The position numbers were made by a program, and so were the translations under genes. DNA of 34,521 bases from Minisyncoccota bacterium (GTDB lineage Bacteria; Patescibacteriota; Minisyncoccia; Phycocordibacterales; JAQTLZ01), in the NCBI GenBank assembly GCA_028711065.1, contig JAQTSY010000004.1, positions 1 through 34,521 of the forward strand, written 5' to 3'. Positions 7,590-16,940 of this stretch are shown here, one piece after another. Each line of letters begins with the position of its first letter. The stretch's first letter is position 1. A model generated the notes under the pieces. The model had not been told where the DNA came from and did no database searches. It saw only the letters and a list, made by a program, of their open reading frames with translations.

Positions 7590-9722
7590 ATGAAGAAAAA
7601 AGAATACTCGATTGAGATTGGGGGCAAACTCATCACTGCCCAGTTTACCGACCTCGCCGACCAGACAAACGGTTCGGCCATCGTGCGATGCGGTAATACT
7701 GTCGTCCTCGCGACAGCAGTGATGTCGGAACATGAAAAAGACGGAGACTGGTTTCCGCTCACCGTGGATTACGAAGAACGATTTTACGCTTCCGGAAAAA
7801 TTCTCGGAAGCCGATTTATGCGCCGAGAAGGAAGACCGACCGATGAAGCGATTCTTTCGGGAAGAATTGTTGACCGAACCATCCGCCCGCTTTTCAATCA
7901 GGCAATCCGCAATGAAGTGCAGGTGGTGATTACCATTCTCTCTATTGATACCGAAGACCCGGATGTACTTGCAGTGCTCGCTTCTTCGCTCGCGCTCGGC
8001 ACTTCAAATATTCCTTGGGCTGGACCAGTCAGTGCGATTCGAGTTGGGAAAAAGCTCGGGGCGAATGAATTTTTGATAAATCCAAATTACGAAAATCGAA
8101 ACGCAAATGACTTCGAGCTTGACCTTCTTGCTTGCGGAAAAGATGGCAATATCAACATGATCGAAGTGGGAGGAAAAGAAATCGAAAACGAAGTAATCGC
8201 TTCCGGACTTGAAAAATGCTCTGAAGAAATCGAGAAACTTCAGGCATTCCAAACAAAAATCATTTCAGAAATTGGCAAACCAAAAAAAGAAATTACACTT
8301 CCTGTCCTTTCTGAAGCAATGAAAGCTCTGTACGAAGAAACTGTTTCGAGCAAACTCGAGAAAGCGGTTTTCAGTGGAGCGGGACACGAACACATTCACG
8401 CTCTTAAAAAAGAATGGAAAAATAATCTCGAAGCAAAATTTGGAAAAGACGAAAAATTCGGTCTTGCCTTCGAACATTTTGAAAACAAGATCAACGACCT
8501 CCTTCACAAAGAAGCGATTGAAAAAGAACGACGGCCTGATGGACGAAAGATGGATGAGGTGCGACCGCTGTATGTGCAAGCTGGAGGAATTTCGCCGATC
8601 ATTCACGGAACGGGAATCTTTTACCGAGGAGGAACGCACGTTCTTTCCGCTCTTACTCTTGGAGGGCCAGGAGATTCGCAAATCCTCGACGGGATGGAAA
8701 TAGAAGGCCAGAAACGATTTATGCACCACTACAATTTCCCTCCATTTTCTTCAGGAGAAACAGGACGAATGGGCGGAACAAATCGACGAATGATTGGACA
8801 CGGGGCACTTGCAGAAAAAGCGCTTCTTGCTGTCATTCCAGCAAAAGAAGTTTTTCCTTATACAATCCGAATTGTATCTGAATCATTGGCATCAAACGGC
8901 TCGACATCAATGGCATCGACTTGTGCTTCCACTATCGCTCTCATGGATGCAGGAGTGCCGATTAGCGCGCCGGTTGCCGGCATCGCATCTGGGCTTATGC
9001 TCTCTGCTGTAAAGAGCGGCGGGAAAACAGAATACAAATACAAAGTACTCACAGATATCCAAGGCCCGGAAGACCATCACGGAGATATGGATTTTAAAGT
9101 TGCTGGAACAAAAAAAGGGATCACTGCGATTCAAATGGATGTGAAAGTTGACGGAGTTCCGATATTTATTTTGAAAGAAGCGCTTGAGAAAGCTAAAAAT
9201 GCTAGGCACTTTATTCTTGATGCAATGACAAAAGAGATTGCTGCTCCGCGAGCGGAAATTTCTCCCAACGCTCCGAAAATTATCATCATTAAGATCAAAC
9301 AGGATCAGATTGGGAGTGTCATCGGTCCTGGAGGAAAGATGATAAAAGAAATTAAGGAAAAAACGGGAGTAGAAATTGATATTGAAGACGACGGATCTGT
9401 GTTTATCACTGGATCTTCAGAGGGGGCGAAAATGGCGGCACAAATTATTTCTGATATGACTCGGGAGTTTAAGAGGGGAGAAAGATTCGAAGGTGTTGTG
9501 ACGAAGGTAGTGGAATTCGGAGCGTTCGTACGATTTGCCGGGCAGACAGAAGGGCTTGTGCACGTTTCTGAAATTGCACCGTTTCGGATTGATATTGTGG
9601 GAAACTATCTGAAGGAGGGAGACAAGATTCCAGTTATCTTGAAAGACATCGACGAGAAGGGAAGAATCAAGCTTTCGCTCAAGGACGCTGATCCGACTTT
9701 CATAAAGCCGAAGATAAGATAA
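7590..9722 (+). CDS. pnp: Polyribonucleotide nucleotidyltransferase (PNPase)
   Basis: Two RNase PH domains, KH (IGSVIGPGGKMIKEIKEKTGVEIDIEDDG) and S1 (GVVTKVVEFGAFVRFAGQTEGLVHVSEI). Confidence 0.97.
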   Translation: MKKKEYSIEIGGKLITAQFTDLADQTNGSAIVRCGNTVVLATAVMSEHEKDGDWFPLTVDYEERFYASGKILGSRFMRREGRPTDEAILSGRIVDRTIRPLFNQAIRNEVQVVITILSIDTEDPDVLAVLASSLALGTSNIPWAGPVSAIRVGKKLGANEFLINPNYENRNANDFELDLLACGKDGNINMIEVGGKEIENEVIASGLEKCSEEIEKLQAFQTKIISEIGKPKKEITLPVLSEAMKALYEETVSSKLEKAVFSGAGHEHIHALKKEWKNNLEAKFGKDEKFGLAFEHFENKINDLLHKEAIEKERRPDGRKMDEVRPLYVQAGGISPIIHGTGIFYRGGTHVLSALTLGGPGDSQILDGMEIEGQKRFMHHYNFPPFSSGETGRMGGTNRRMIGHGALAEKALLAVIPAKEVFPYTIRIVSESLASNGSTSMASTCASTIALMDAGVPISAPVAGIASGLMLSAVKSGGKTEYKYKVLTDIQGPEDHHGDMDFKVAGTKKGITAIQMDVKVDGVPIFILKEALEKAKNARHFILDAMTKEIAAPRAEISPNAPKIIIIKIKQDQIGSVIGPGGKMIKEIKEKTGVEIDIEDDGSVFITGSSEGAKMAAQIISDMTREFKRGERFEGVVTKVVEFGAFVRFAGQTEGLVHVSEIAPFRIDIVGNYLKEGDKIPVILKDIDEKGRIKLSLKDADPTFIKPKIR

Positions 9723-9728
9723 AGAGAG

Positions 9729-9807
9729 AAAAAGGCACTGAGTAGGATCGCCCCTCAGTGGACATTGGTGCGATATGATTTTGCTAAATCATACTCGGCG
9801 CCTTTTT
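9729..9807 (+). ncRNA. Three-way-junction structured RNA / complex terminator downstream of pnp
   Basis: Outer stem AAAAAGGC/GCCTTTTT, stem 1 CACTGAG/CTCAGTG, stem 2 CGA-TATGATTT/AAATCATA-c-TCG, all read directly. Confidence 0.6.
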
Positions 9808-9848
9808 GCACATTCATATTTACTATTTCACGCGGTATACTATAGACC

Positions 9849-10784
9849 ATGGAAAATCCTGTTCCTCCCAATACTCCTCCCGAACAAACACCCGTAAATC
9901 CTCCCGTGAAAACTGGCGTGTCCGCGCTTCGCACCTACCAGGATGATATTGCTGGCGCAGTGAACAAAGAAAAAGCCTCGATGATCACGATTGCACTCGC
10001 TGAAGCAAAAAAGCGGGAACAAAACGTCACTATCGCGAAAGAATCTTCTTTTTCAGGAAGAAACGTATGGATCACTGTCGTAAGCATTATTCTTGTTTTT
10101 CTCGCCGTAGGCATCGTCCTTTTCTTTCATTTTGAACAGAAACCGGTTCCAATTGCAGAAACTCGTATCGCTGAAAATCCAATTCTTATCGCAGACTCAG
10201 AAAAAATAATTCCCGTACAGAACCTTTCAAAACAGACGATCCTCTCTGCACTCACGACGGAAAGACAAGCGGATAGCGGAGAAATTGGATCCGTAGAGAA
10301 TGTACGACTTCAGACAGGAGATACTCTGAAGAGAAATGTCACCGCGGGTGAATTTTTATCTTCACTTTCTCCCACCATTCCCGCCAATCTCTTGCGGGCA
10401 ATGAGTCCTACCTATGTGTTTGGCATACATGTATTCAAGCGGAATGAACCATTCATTATTCTCAAAGTTGATTCCTACCAAAATGCATTCGCCGGAATGC
10501 TCAACTGGGAACAAACTCTTTTTAAAGAAGTTGGTCCTCTCTTTCTTGATGAGGCGCCAAAAGCAAGCGATTTTGCTCCTGGGGGGAAATATGGCAATGG
10601 AACATGGAGCGATGCCATTATTGGGAACAGCGACTCGAGAGCTGTGGAAGATAAGGAGACAGGTAAATATGTTTTCTTATATTCCTTTCTCGACAAAAAT
10701 ACTATTCTGATAACCACAAACGAAGATACGGTGAAGGAAGTTGCAAATCGTATCCGAGCGCGCGAACTTATCAAAAATAATTAA
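9849..10784 (+). CDS. Hypothetical membrane-anchored protein
   Basis: Pro-rich N-terminus, one TM helix (NVWITVVSIILVFLAVGIVLFFHF); TATACT 7 nt upstream of ATG. Confidence 0.75.
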   Translation: MENPVPPNTPPEQTPVNPPVKTGVSALRTYQDDIAGAVNKEKASMITIALAEAKKREQNVTIAKESSFSGRNVWITVVSIILVFLAVGIVLFFHFEQKPVPIAETRIAENPILIADSEKIIPVQNLSKQTILSALTTERQADSGEIGSVENVRLQTGDTLKRNVTAGEFLSSLSPTIPANLLRAMSPTYVFGIHVFKRNEPFIILKVDSYQNAFAGMLNWEQTLFKEVGPLFLDEAPKASDFAPGGKYGNGTWSDAIIGNSDSRAVEDKETGKYVFLYSFLDKNTILITTNEDTVKEVANRIRARELIKNN

Positions 10785-10821
10785 TTGTCTTTCTCAAAAG
10801 TAATTTGCTATCATTTTATCC

Positions 10822-11181
10822 ATGACAGAAACAACAGAGTACAAAAAAGCCCTCGAAAAAGAACTTTCTCTTCTTGAATCAGAGCTGAAAACTGTTGGGC
10901 GGAAAAATCCAGATAACCCGAAAGATTGGCAGCCCACTCCAACAGACCTCAACACTCTCCAATCAGACGAGAACGAAGTCGCTGATAGTATTGAAACATT
11001 CGAAGAAAATACAGCAATCTTGAAAGATCTTGAGATCAGATATAACGAAGTGAAATCGGCTCTTCAAAGGATAGCTCAGGGCACTTTCGGCAAATGCAGT
11101 GTTTGCAAACTGCCAATAGAAGCAAAAAAACTTGAAGCAAATCCGGCTGCGACAACCTGCATAAAGCACGTAAACTCATAA
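10822..11181 (+). CDS. TraR/DksA-type zinc-finger protein (variant CxxC...CxxH)
   Basis: Coiled-coil N-terminus, RIAQGTFGKCSVCKLPIEAKKLEANPAATTCIKH; promoter TTGTCT-18-TATCAT. Confidence 0.85.
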   Translation: MTETTEYKKALEKELSLLESELKTVGRKNPDNPKDWQPTPTDLNTLQSDENEVADSIETFEENTAILKDLEIRYNEVKSALQRIAQGTFGKCSVCKLPIEAKKLEANPAATTCIKHVNS

Positions 11182-11185
11182 CTCC

Positions 11186-12751
11186 ATGAGTTTCGCCAAG
11201 GTCTACAGCGCTCAAACAACTCTCCTCGACGCGCAGATCATCACAATTGAAGTGGATCTCTCGAAAGGGCTCCACTCTTTTTCTATTGTAGGCCTCCCCG
11301 ACAAAGGAATTGAAGAATCCCGCGATCGAGTGGGAGCGGCGATAAAAAATTCTGGTTTCAAATCTCCGAAAAATAAAAACCAGAAAGTGGTGGTCTCGCT
11401 CGCGCCAGCAGATGTAAAGAAAGAGGGTCCGCTTTTCGATCTCCCTATTGCACTTGCATATCTCTTGGCCTCGGGAGATATTTCATTTAATCCAGCCAAG
11501 AAAATTTTCCTTGGGGAACTTTCCCTGGACGGCGAACTCCGGAGTGTAAAAGGAATTCTGCCTCTCGCGCAGAAAGCAAAACAAAAAGGATTCGAAGAAA
11601 TATATGTTCCTTCAGAAAATGCTCGGGAAGCGGCGCTCATTGAAGGCATTCGAGTATTTGGAGCAAAAAATTTAAAAGAAATTATCGGACATGTTCAGGA
11701 AGGAAAAAATAAAAACCGAGAGGATTCGGTCATCGAAATCCGGAAAATTCCAGAGACTCCTAAAACAGAACTTCTTCATAAAATTCCAAAAGATTTCAAC
11801 GATTTCGCCGACATCAAAGGCCAAGAAGGAGCAAAAAGAGGCCTCGAGATCGCTGCAGCGGGAAGACACAACATCGCCATGTGGGGACCGCCAGGAACTG
11901 GGAAAACAATGCTCGCGGAGGCTCTCATTCATATTTTACCGCCTCTTTCGTTTGAAGAAGCTCTCGAAACCACAGCAATCCATTCTGTTGCAGGAGCACT
12001 TCGTGGTGACCTCGTTACCAATCCTCCCTTCCGCTCTCCGCATCACACTTCATCCTATGTCTCGCTCATCGGCGGTGGCGTAACTCCTAAGCCAGGAGAA
12101 GCAACGCTTGCACACCGAGGAGTGCTTTTCTTAGATGAATTCCCGGAATTCGATAGACGAGTGATTAATTCCTTGCGACAACCGCTTGAAGAAAGAGAAA
12201 TTTCCATCTCCCGCGCAAAAGGTTCCGCCACATTCCCGGCAAATTTTATCTTGATCGCCGCAATGAATCCATGCCCCTGCGGAAATTGGGGAGTGAAAGG
12301 AAAAGAATGCGTTTGCTCGCCAATCACAATTTCCAGATACCAAAGAAAAATCGGGGGGCCTGTGATGGACAGGATTGATATGTGGGTTGAAGTTTCAAAA
12401 GTAGATTACGGGAAACTTGGAAGCGAGCGGGAAGAAAAAAGCGAAACGGAAAGTATTAAAAAACGAGTGGAAAGAGCACGAGAAATTCAGAAAAAGCGAT
12501 TTGAAAAGATAGGACGCGCTGGAAGCACTAACAGCGAGATAAAAGCCAGAGATTTGGCAAAAATAATTGTCCTCGAGCAAAAAGTGAAAGACCTTCTGAA
12601 TGCTTCAGCTCAAAAACTCGACCTGTCAGCAAGAGGGTATCACCGAGTATTGAAACTCTCGCGCACCATCGCCGACCTCGATGAGAGTGAACATGTCAAA
12701 GAAAAACATATTCTTGAGGCTCTTCAGTATCGGCCGAAGAGACTCGCGTAA
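11186..12751 (+). CDS. YifB/ComM family Mg-chelatase-like AAA+ ATPase
   Basis: GLPDKGIEESRDRVGAAIKNSGF, WGPPGTGKTMLAEAL, FRSPHHTSSYVSLIGGG, FLDEFPEF, AAMNPCPCGNWG. Confidence 0.96.
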   Translation: MSFAKVYSAQTTLLDAQIITIEVDLSKGLHSFSIVGLPDKGIEESRDRVGAAIKNSGFKSPKNKNQKVVVSLAPADVKKEGPLFDLPIALAYLLASGDISFNPAKKIFLGELSLDGELRSVKGILPLAQKAKQKGFEEIYVPSENAREAALIEGIRVFGAKNLKEIIGHVQEGKNKNREDSVIEIRKIPETPKTELLHKIPKDFNDFADIKGQEGAKRGLEIAAAGRHNIAMWGPPGTGKTMLAEALIHILPPLSFEEALETTAIHSVAGALRGDLVTNPPFRSPHHTSSYVSLIGGGVTPKPGEATLAHRGVLFLDEFPEFDRRVINSLRQPLEEREISISRAKGSATFPANFILIAAMNPCPCGNWGVKGKECVCSPITISRYQRKIGGPVMDRIDMWVEVSKVDYGKLGSEREEKSETESIKKRVERAREIQKKRFEKIGRAGSTNSEIKARDLAKIIVLEQKVKDLLNASAQKLDLSARGYHRVLKLSRTIADLDESEHVKEKHILEALQYRPKRLA

Positions 12752-12779
12752 AAAACTGCCCTTAGAGGGGCAGTTTTTT
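12750..12779. terminator. Bidirectional intrinsic terminator between convergent genes
   Basis: AAAAAACTGCCC-TTAGA-GGGGCAGTTTTTT. Confidence 0.9.
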
Positions 12780-12792
12780 ACGCTCTTGTGTA

Positions 12793-13923
12793 TCAATCGT
12801 CTTGCTCTGGGTTGTAACCCCCGCGAACTTCATAATGGAGGTGCGGTCCGGTTGTCTTGCCGGTAAGCCCGGTCAAAGCAATTTCTTGTCCTTGTTCGAC
12901 ATGCTGTCCAACTGTTACAAGATTCTTACTCAAATGACCATACAGCGTTTCAGTACCGTTTGAATGTTTAATAGCAACATATTGCCCGTAGCCTCCATTC
13001 CATCCGTACGTTTTACTGATGATCACTGTGCCAGCTGCTGTAGCGTGCACCGGAGTACCGACCGGCGTTCCTAGATCGACTGCGTTAAACCCATGAAGTC
13101 CTTGAGTCTTATGCCAACTGTCGAGAGGGTGAATATAATAGCCAGCAAACTTCGGCCCGCTGTAGCCTTTGACCAATCCTGAACTGCCGTCTGCTTTAAA
13201 GCCTCCCCTTGTTTTTGAAGATGCTTTCGGCGGAACAGGAGTAGCTATTTCTCCATCAGGAATAATAATATCGCTGCCTATGGTAAGTGTGCCATCTTGA
13301 GGCAGGTCATTGAACTGGATGATCTCGGTTTCATCTCCATTGAACTTTTTTGCGATAGTTTGAAGAGTATCTCCTTCCTTTACCGTGTAAGTGACTCCGG
13401 ACACAGGCAATATAACGAGGGTATCTCCAGTCGTTATTTTCCCGCCTTTAATATCGTTTGCCCAAACAATGGTATTTACTGACACGTCGAACATCTTAGC
13501 AATTGCAGGTAAAGTATCGCCGTCGCGCACTACGTAGGTACTTATTTGATCAGACTCCGACCCGTCAATATCGGCAATACTTCCTGAAGGACCAGTTTCT
13601 GGGAGAAGAGAATCGGCCACAATAGTGATATCACTACTGCTTCCAAGGCCTGCAGACTGAAGAAGAGGCATATTTTGGGAGTTTACAGGGGTATCTGGAC
13701 TCTGTGCTTCCGTATCCGTGCCAAAAACACTTGATAAAGCTGACAAAAAGCTCGCTTTTGCCTCATTAGGGGAGGCTATAATGACACAAATGCAAACAGA
13801 AATGGGGATAAAAATGCCCAAAAAGACTGAACGTATGACCTGATTCTTTAGTTTTCGAGCGAGAAAAGAAAAAAGAGAATCTGGATGTGTGTTTCTTTGC
13901 TTCAAATAGTTTCTTTTACCCAC
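12793..13923 (-). CDS. M23 family peptidase with two LysM domains
   Basis: TM segment, two LysM motifs (YVVRDGDTLPAIAKMFDVSVNTIVWAND; YTVKEGDTLQTIAKKFNGDETEIIQFND), peptidase motif TGPHLHYEVRGG. GTG start. Confidence 0.93.
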   Translation of the reverse strand: MGKRNYLKQRNTHPDSLFSFLARKLKNQVIRSVFLGIFIPISVCICVIIASPNEAKASFLSALSSVFGTDTEAQSPDTPVNSQNMPLLQSAGLGSSSDITIVADSLLPETGPSGSIADIDGSESDQISTYVVRDGDTLPAIAKMFDVSVNTIVWANDIKGGKITTGDTLVILPVSGVTYTVKEGDTLQTIAKKFNGDETEIIQFNDLPQDGTLTIGSDIIIPDGEIATPVPPKASSKTRGGFKADGSSGLVKGYSGPKFAGYYIHPLDSWHKTQGLHGFNAVDLGTPVGTPVHATAAGTVIISKTYGWNGGYGQYVAIKHSNGTETLYGHLSKNLVTVGQHVEQGQEIALTGLTGKTTGPHLHYEVRGGYNPEQDD

Positions 13924-14104
13924 TTTCCCGAAGGAAAGCTGTGCATATTCTTTACAGAAAATGGCTCTGTGAAGCCATAGAACAGCGAATCACTCATTTA
14001 TGCACCTCCCAAGTATACTAAGTAGGAAGTTCGGGTCAATACCATCTGTGGATAGACATTACATGAGAAAAGTGGTGCAAAAAATTGGCAAAAATACGAA
14101 TTTT

Positions 14105-14133
14105 TTCGAAGAATTTCACGCGCGTGATATAGT
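14105..14133 (+). promoter_or_regulatory. Putative promoter TTCGAA-17-TATAGT of the UvrD-like helicase
   Basis: -10 ends 6 nt before ATG 14140. Confidence 0.5.
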
Positions 14134-14139
14134 GTCGGG

Positions 14140-16080
14140 ATGGATTTATTTCAAGGCCTTAATCAGAAACAAAAAGAAGCAGTTCTTTCTGTAGATGGAC
14201 CGCTTCTCATCCTCGCCGGAGCCGGTGCAGGCAAGACAAAGACCATCACTCACCGAATTTTGTACCTTATTGCCGAAAAAGGGGTGCGACCGGAAGAAAT
14301 TTTAGCGATTACTTTCACGAACAAGGCTGCTCGGGAGATGCGAGACAGGGTAGAAGCTCTCCTTCGAAGCCATAACATCACCAAAAGCCATGGGATGATG
14401 CCATTTGTCTCTACTTTTCACTCGCTTGGCGTCTCAATCATAAAAGATAATGCGCAACTTCTCGGTTTGCCGAAATTTTTCAGCATTTTTGACAAAGGAG
14501 ACGGAAAACGAGCGGTCAAAGAGGCGATGGAGAAGAGTAACGTGAATTCTTTGGTCATGGAACCCGGAAAAATCCAGGGAGTGATCTCAAAAGAGAAGGG
14601 AAAGATGAAAACCGCGAGCATATACGCTGAATCAGTGGGAAATGAATATTTTCCACGAATTGTCTCATCCGTATGGAATGAATACGAAAAAATTCTGGCT
14701 CGTGAGAAGGCGCTCGACTTCGATGACCTCATACTGGTCAGTACAAAACTTCTCAAGGAGAACAAAGAAGTGCGGGAAAAGTACCAAAATCGTTTTTCAT
14801 ACGTTCACATTGATGAATACCAAGACACCAACACCGTTCAGTACCAAATGTCGCGACTCATTACGGGCGACAAGAAAAACATCTGTGTCGTGGGTGATAT
14901 CGACCAAAATATTTACACTTGGCGCGGAGCAAACATCCAGAATATCTTGAATTTCGAAAAAGATTACCCGAATGCAAAAATAATCCTGCTTGAAGAAAAT
15001 TACCGTTCAACCCAAACGATTCTTTCCGCCGCGAATCAGATCATCGCGAAAAACGAGATCCGCAAAGAAAAAAATCTGTTCACCAAAAACGAAGAGGGCG
15101 AGAGGATAACGGTGTACCAAAGCTACGACGAGAGCGACGAGGCGAGTTTCATCGCCAGCGAATGCAAAAAACTCATTGAAAACGGTGTTGATGCGAAAGA
15201 GATCGCAGTTTTATATCGCGCAAATTTCCAGTCCCGCGCTCTGGAAGAAATTTTTCTTGCGCTCAATGTGTCGTACCAGCTTCTGGGTACAAGATTTTTT
15301 GAACGAAAAGAGGTGAAAGATACGCTCTCATACTTGCGCTACGCTTTTAATCCGGAAAGTCTTTCCGACCTTGCGCGAGTTTTAAATACTCCTCCTCGAG
15401 GAATTGGAAAAGTAACGCTCGCCAAAATTTTTGAAGGGAAGGAAGAGGAACTTTCGGAGGTGATGAAAAGAAAAATGCAGGATTTCCGGGAACTTATCGC
15501 GGAAATAAAATCAGCCGGTGAGACACTCAAACCAAGCAATGCCATTAAACTTGTCATCCAAAAAAGCGGGCTCGAAGATTACTTGAAAAAAGATACTGCG
15601 GAGGGAGAAGAGAGGCTTGAAAACTTACGCGAGCTCGTAAGTCTTGCAACCAAGTATGATAATTTGGCGCTCGGACAGGGAATGGAAAAACTTCTTGAAG
15701 AAGCCTCGCTTGCGAGCGATCAGGACTCGCTCACCGAAGAAAAAACCGGAGTGAAGCTTATGACTGTCCATTCTGCGAAAGGACTTGAATTCGAATATGT
15801 GTTTATCTGCGGGCTTGAACAAGATCTGTTCCCTCACAAAAAACTCGACGAGGAAAGCGTGACAAGAGAAGAAGCGGAGGAAGAAAGACGGCTTTTTTAC
15901 GTCGCATTGACCAGAGCGAAGAAAAAAGTGTATCTTACTCACGCGTCGATCCGCACCATCTTTGGAGGGAAAAACGTCTGTATTCCCTCGGAATTCATTA
16001 CTGACATTGACGAAGGACTTATTAACGAAATCGGCGCGGAACGCGAGAAGGGAAGAGTAAAAACAATTTATCTGGACTGA
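14140..16080 (+). CDS. UvrD/PcrA-type SF1 DNA helicase
   Basis: LNQKQKEAVLSVDGPLLILAGAGAGKTKTITHRI, ITFTNKAAREMRDRV, HIDEYQDTN, ENYRSTQTIL, VKLMTVHSAKGLEFEYVFICGLEQDLFPH. Confidence 0.96.
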   Translation: MDLFQGLNQKQKEAVLSVDGPLLILAGAGAGKTKTITHRILYLIAEKGVRPEEILAITFTNKAAREMRDRVEALLRSHNITKSHGMMPFVSTFHSLGVSIIKDNAQLLGLPKFFSIFDKGDGKRAVKEAMEKSNVNSLVMEPGKIQGVISKEKGKMKTASIYAESVGNEYFPRIVSSVWNEYEKILAREKALDFDDLILVSTKLLKENKEVREKYQNRFSYVHIDEYQDTNTVQYQMSRLITGDKKNICVVGDIDQNIYTWRGANIQNILNFEKDYPNAKIILLEENYRSTQTILSAANQIIAKNEIRKEKNLFTKNEEGERITVYQSYDESDEASFIASECKKLIENGVDAKEIAVLYRANFQSRALEEIFLALNVSYQLLGTRFFERKEVKDTLSYLRYAFNPESLSDLARVLNTPPRGIGKVTLAKIFEGKEEELSEVMKRKMQDFRELIAEIKSAGETLKPSNAIKLVIQKSGLEDYLKKDTAEGEERLENLRELVSLATKYDNLALGQGMEKLLEEASLASDQDSLTEEKTGVKLMTVHSAKGLEFEYVFICGLEQDLFPHKKLDEESVTREEAEEERRLFYVALTRAKKKVYLTHASIRTIFGGKNVCIPSEFITDIDEGLINEIGAEREKGRVKTIYLD

Positions 16081-16081
16081 T

Positions 16082-16912
16082 ATGAATGAAAGACAAACAT
16101 TTGAAGGAGCGAAGAAATCGTTGGGTCAGAATTTCTTAAATTCAAAGCCAGCGCTTGAAAAGATCGTTGCGGCTGCAAAACTTTCCGCAGACGATGTCGT
16201 TCTTGAAGTGGGGCCAGGGAAAGGAGCTCTAACAGAACTTCTTCTTGAGAAAGCTGGCAAAGTAATTGCTGTAGAGAAAGATGATCGCTTAATTCCATTT
16301 CTTCAGGAAAAATTCCAGCGTGAAATTTCCTCCGGAAATTTCACGCTTGTTCACAGCGACATTTTGGAATTCAGTCCCACTTCACAAAATCTTTTGGAGA
16401 ATTCCTATAAATTGGTGGCAAACATTCCGTACTACATCACAGGCATTTTTATAAGAAAATTTCTTTCCGAAGTCGCGCAGCCAAGCACGATGGTTCTAAT
16501 GCTCCAAAAAGAAGTTGCGGAGCGCATTGTCGCCAGAGATGGAAAAGAAAGTATTCTCTCAATGAGTGTGAAAGCGTACGGAACTCCTAAAATAATAGGA
16601 ATCGTTAAAGCGGGAAGCTTTACTCCTGCACCCGCAGTCGATTCGGCAATTCTTGCAATCGAAAATATTTCAAAAGATTTTTTCCGCGGGACGAGTGAAG
16701 AATCTTTTTTCGAACTATTGAAAGCGGGATTCGGAAGCAAACGGAAACAACTTCAAAATAATTTGCGGACAAACAAAAACATCTCCCAAGAACGTATGAA
16801 AATACTATTTGAGAAAGCTGGAATCACAGAAAAAGCGAGAGCAGAAGACCTCACACTTTTCCAATGGAAAAAACTCCTCGAAGATATTGAAGCGCTGTCT
16901 ACGCCACAGTAA
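16082..16912 (+). CDS. rsmA: 16S rRNA (adenine(1518)-N(6)/adenine(1519)-N(6))-dimethyltransferase
   Basis: KKSLGQNFLNSKPALEKIV, LEVGPGKGALTELLL, LVANIPYYITGIFIRKFL. Confidence 0.96.
   Translation: MNERQTFEGAKKSLGQNFLNSKPALEKIVAAAKLSADDVVLEVGPGKGALTELLLEKAGKVIAVEKDDRLIPFLQEKFQREISSGNFTLVHSDILEFSPTSQNLLENSYKLVANIPYYITGIFIRKFLSEVAQPSTMVLMLQKEVAERIVARDGKESILSMSVKAYGTPKIIGIVKAGSFTPAPAVDSAILAIENISKDFFRGTSEESFFELLKAGFGSKRKQLQNNLRTNKNISQERMKILFEKAGITEKARAEDLTLFQWKKLLEDIEALSTPQ
16317..16347. repeat. 14-bp perfect inverted repeat with 3-nt loop inside rsmA
   Basis: AGCGTGAAATTTCC-TCC-GGAAATTTCACGCT. Confidence 0.95.
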
Positions 16913-16940
16913 GGACAAGGAGTCTCGGCAAAAAACTTTT

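Noticed and set aside
8004-8729. Minus-strand ORFs within pnp (82 and 154 aa)
   Set aside because: Phe/Ser-rich antisense shadows of PNPase.
13939-14054. Near-match DnaA boxes (TGTGCATAT, TTATGCACC, TGTGGATAG) upstream of the UvrD-like gene
   Set aside because: All are one mismatch from TTATNCACA; weaker than the exact boxes at 1157-1186, and no clear AT-rich unwinding tract, so not called as an origin.
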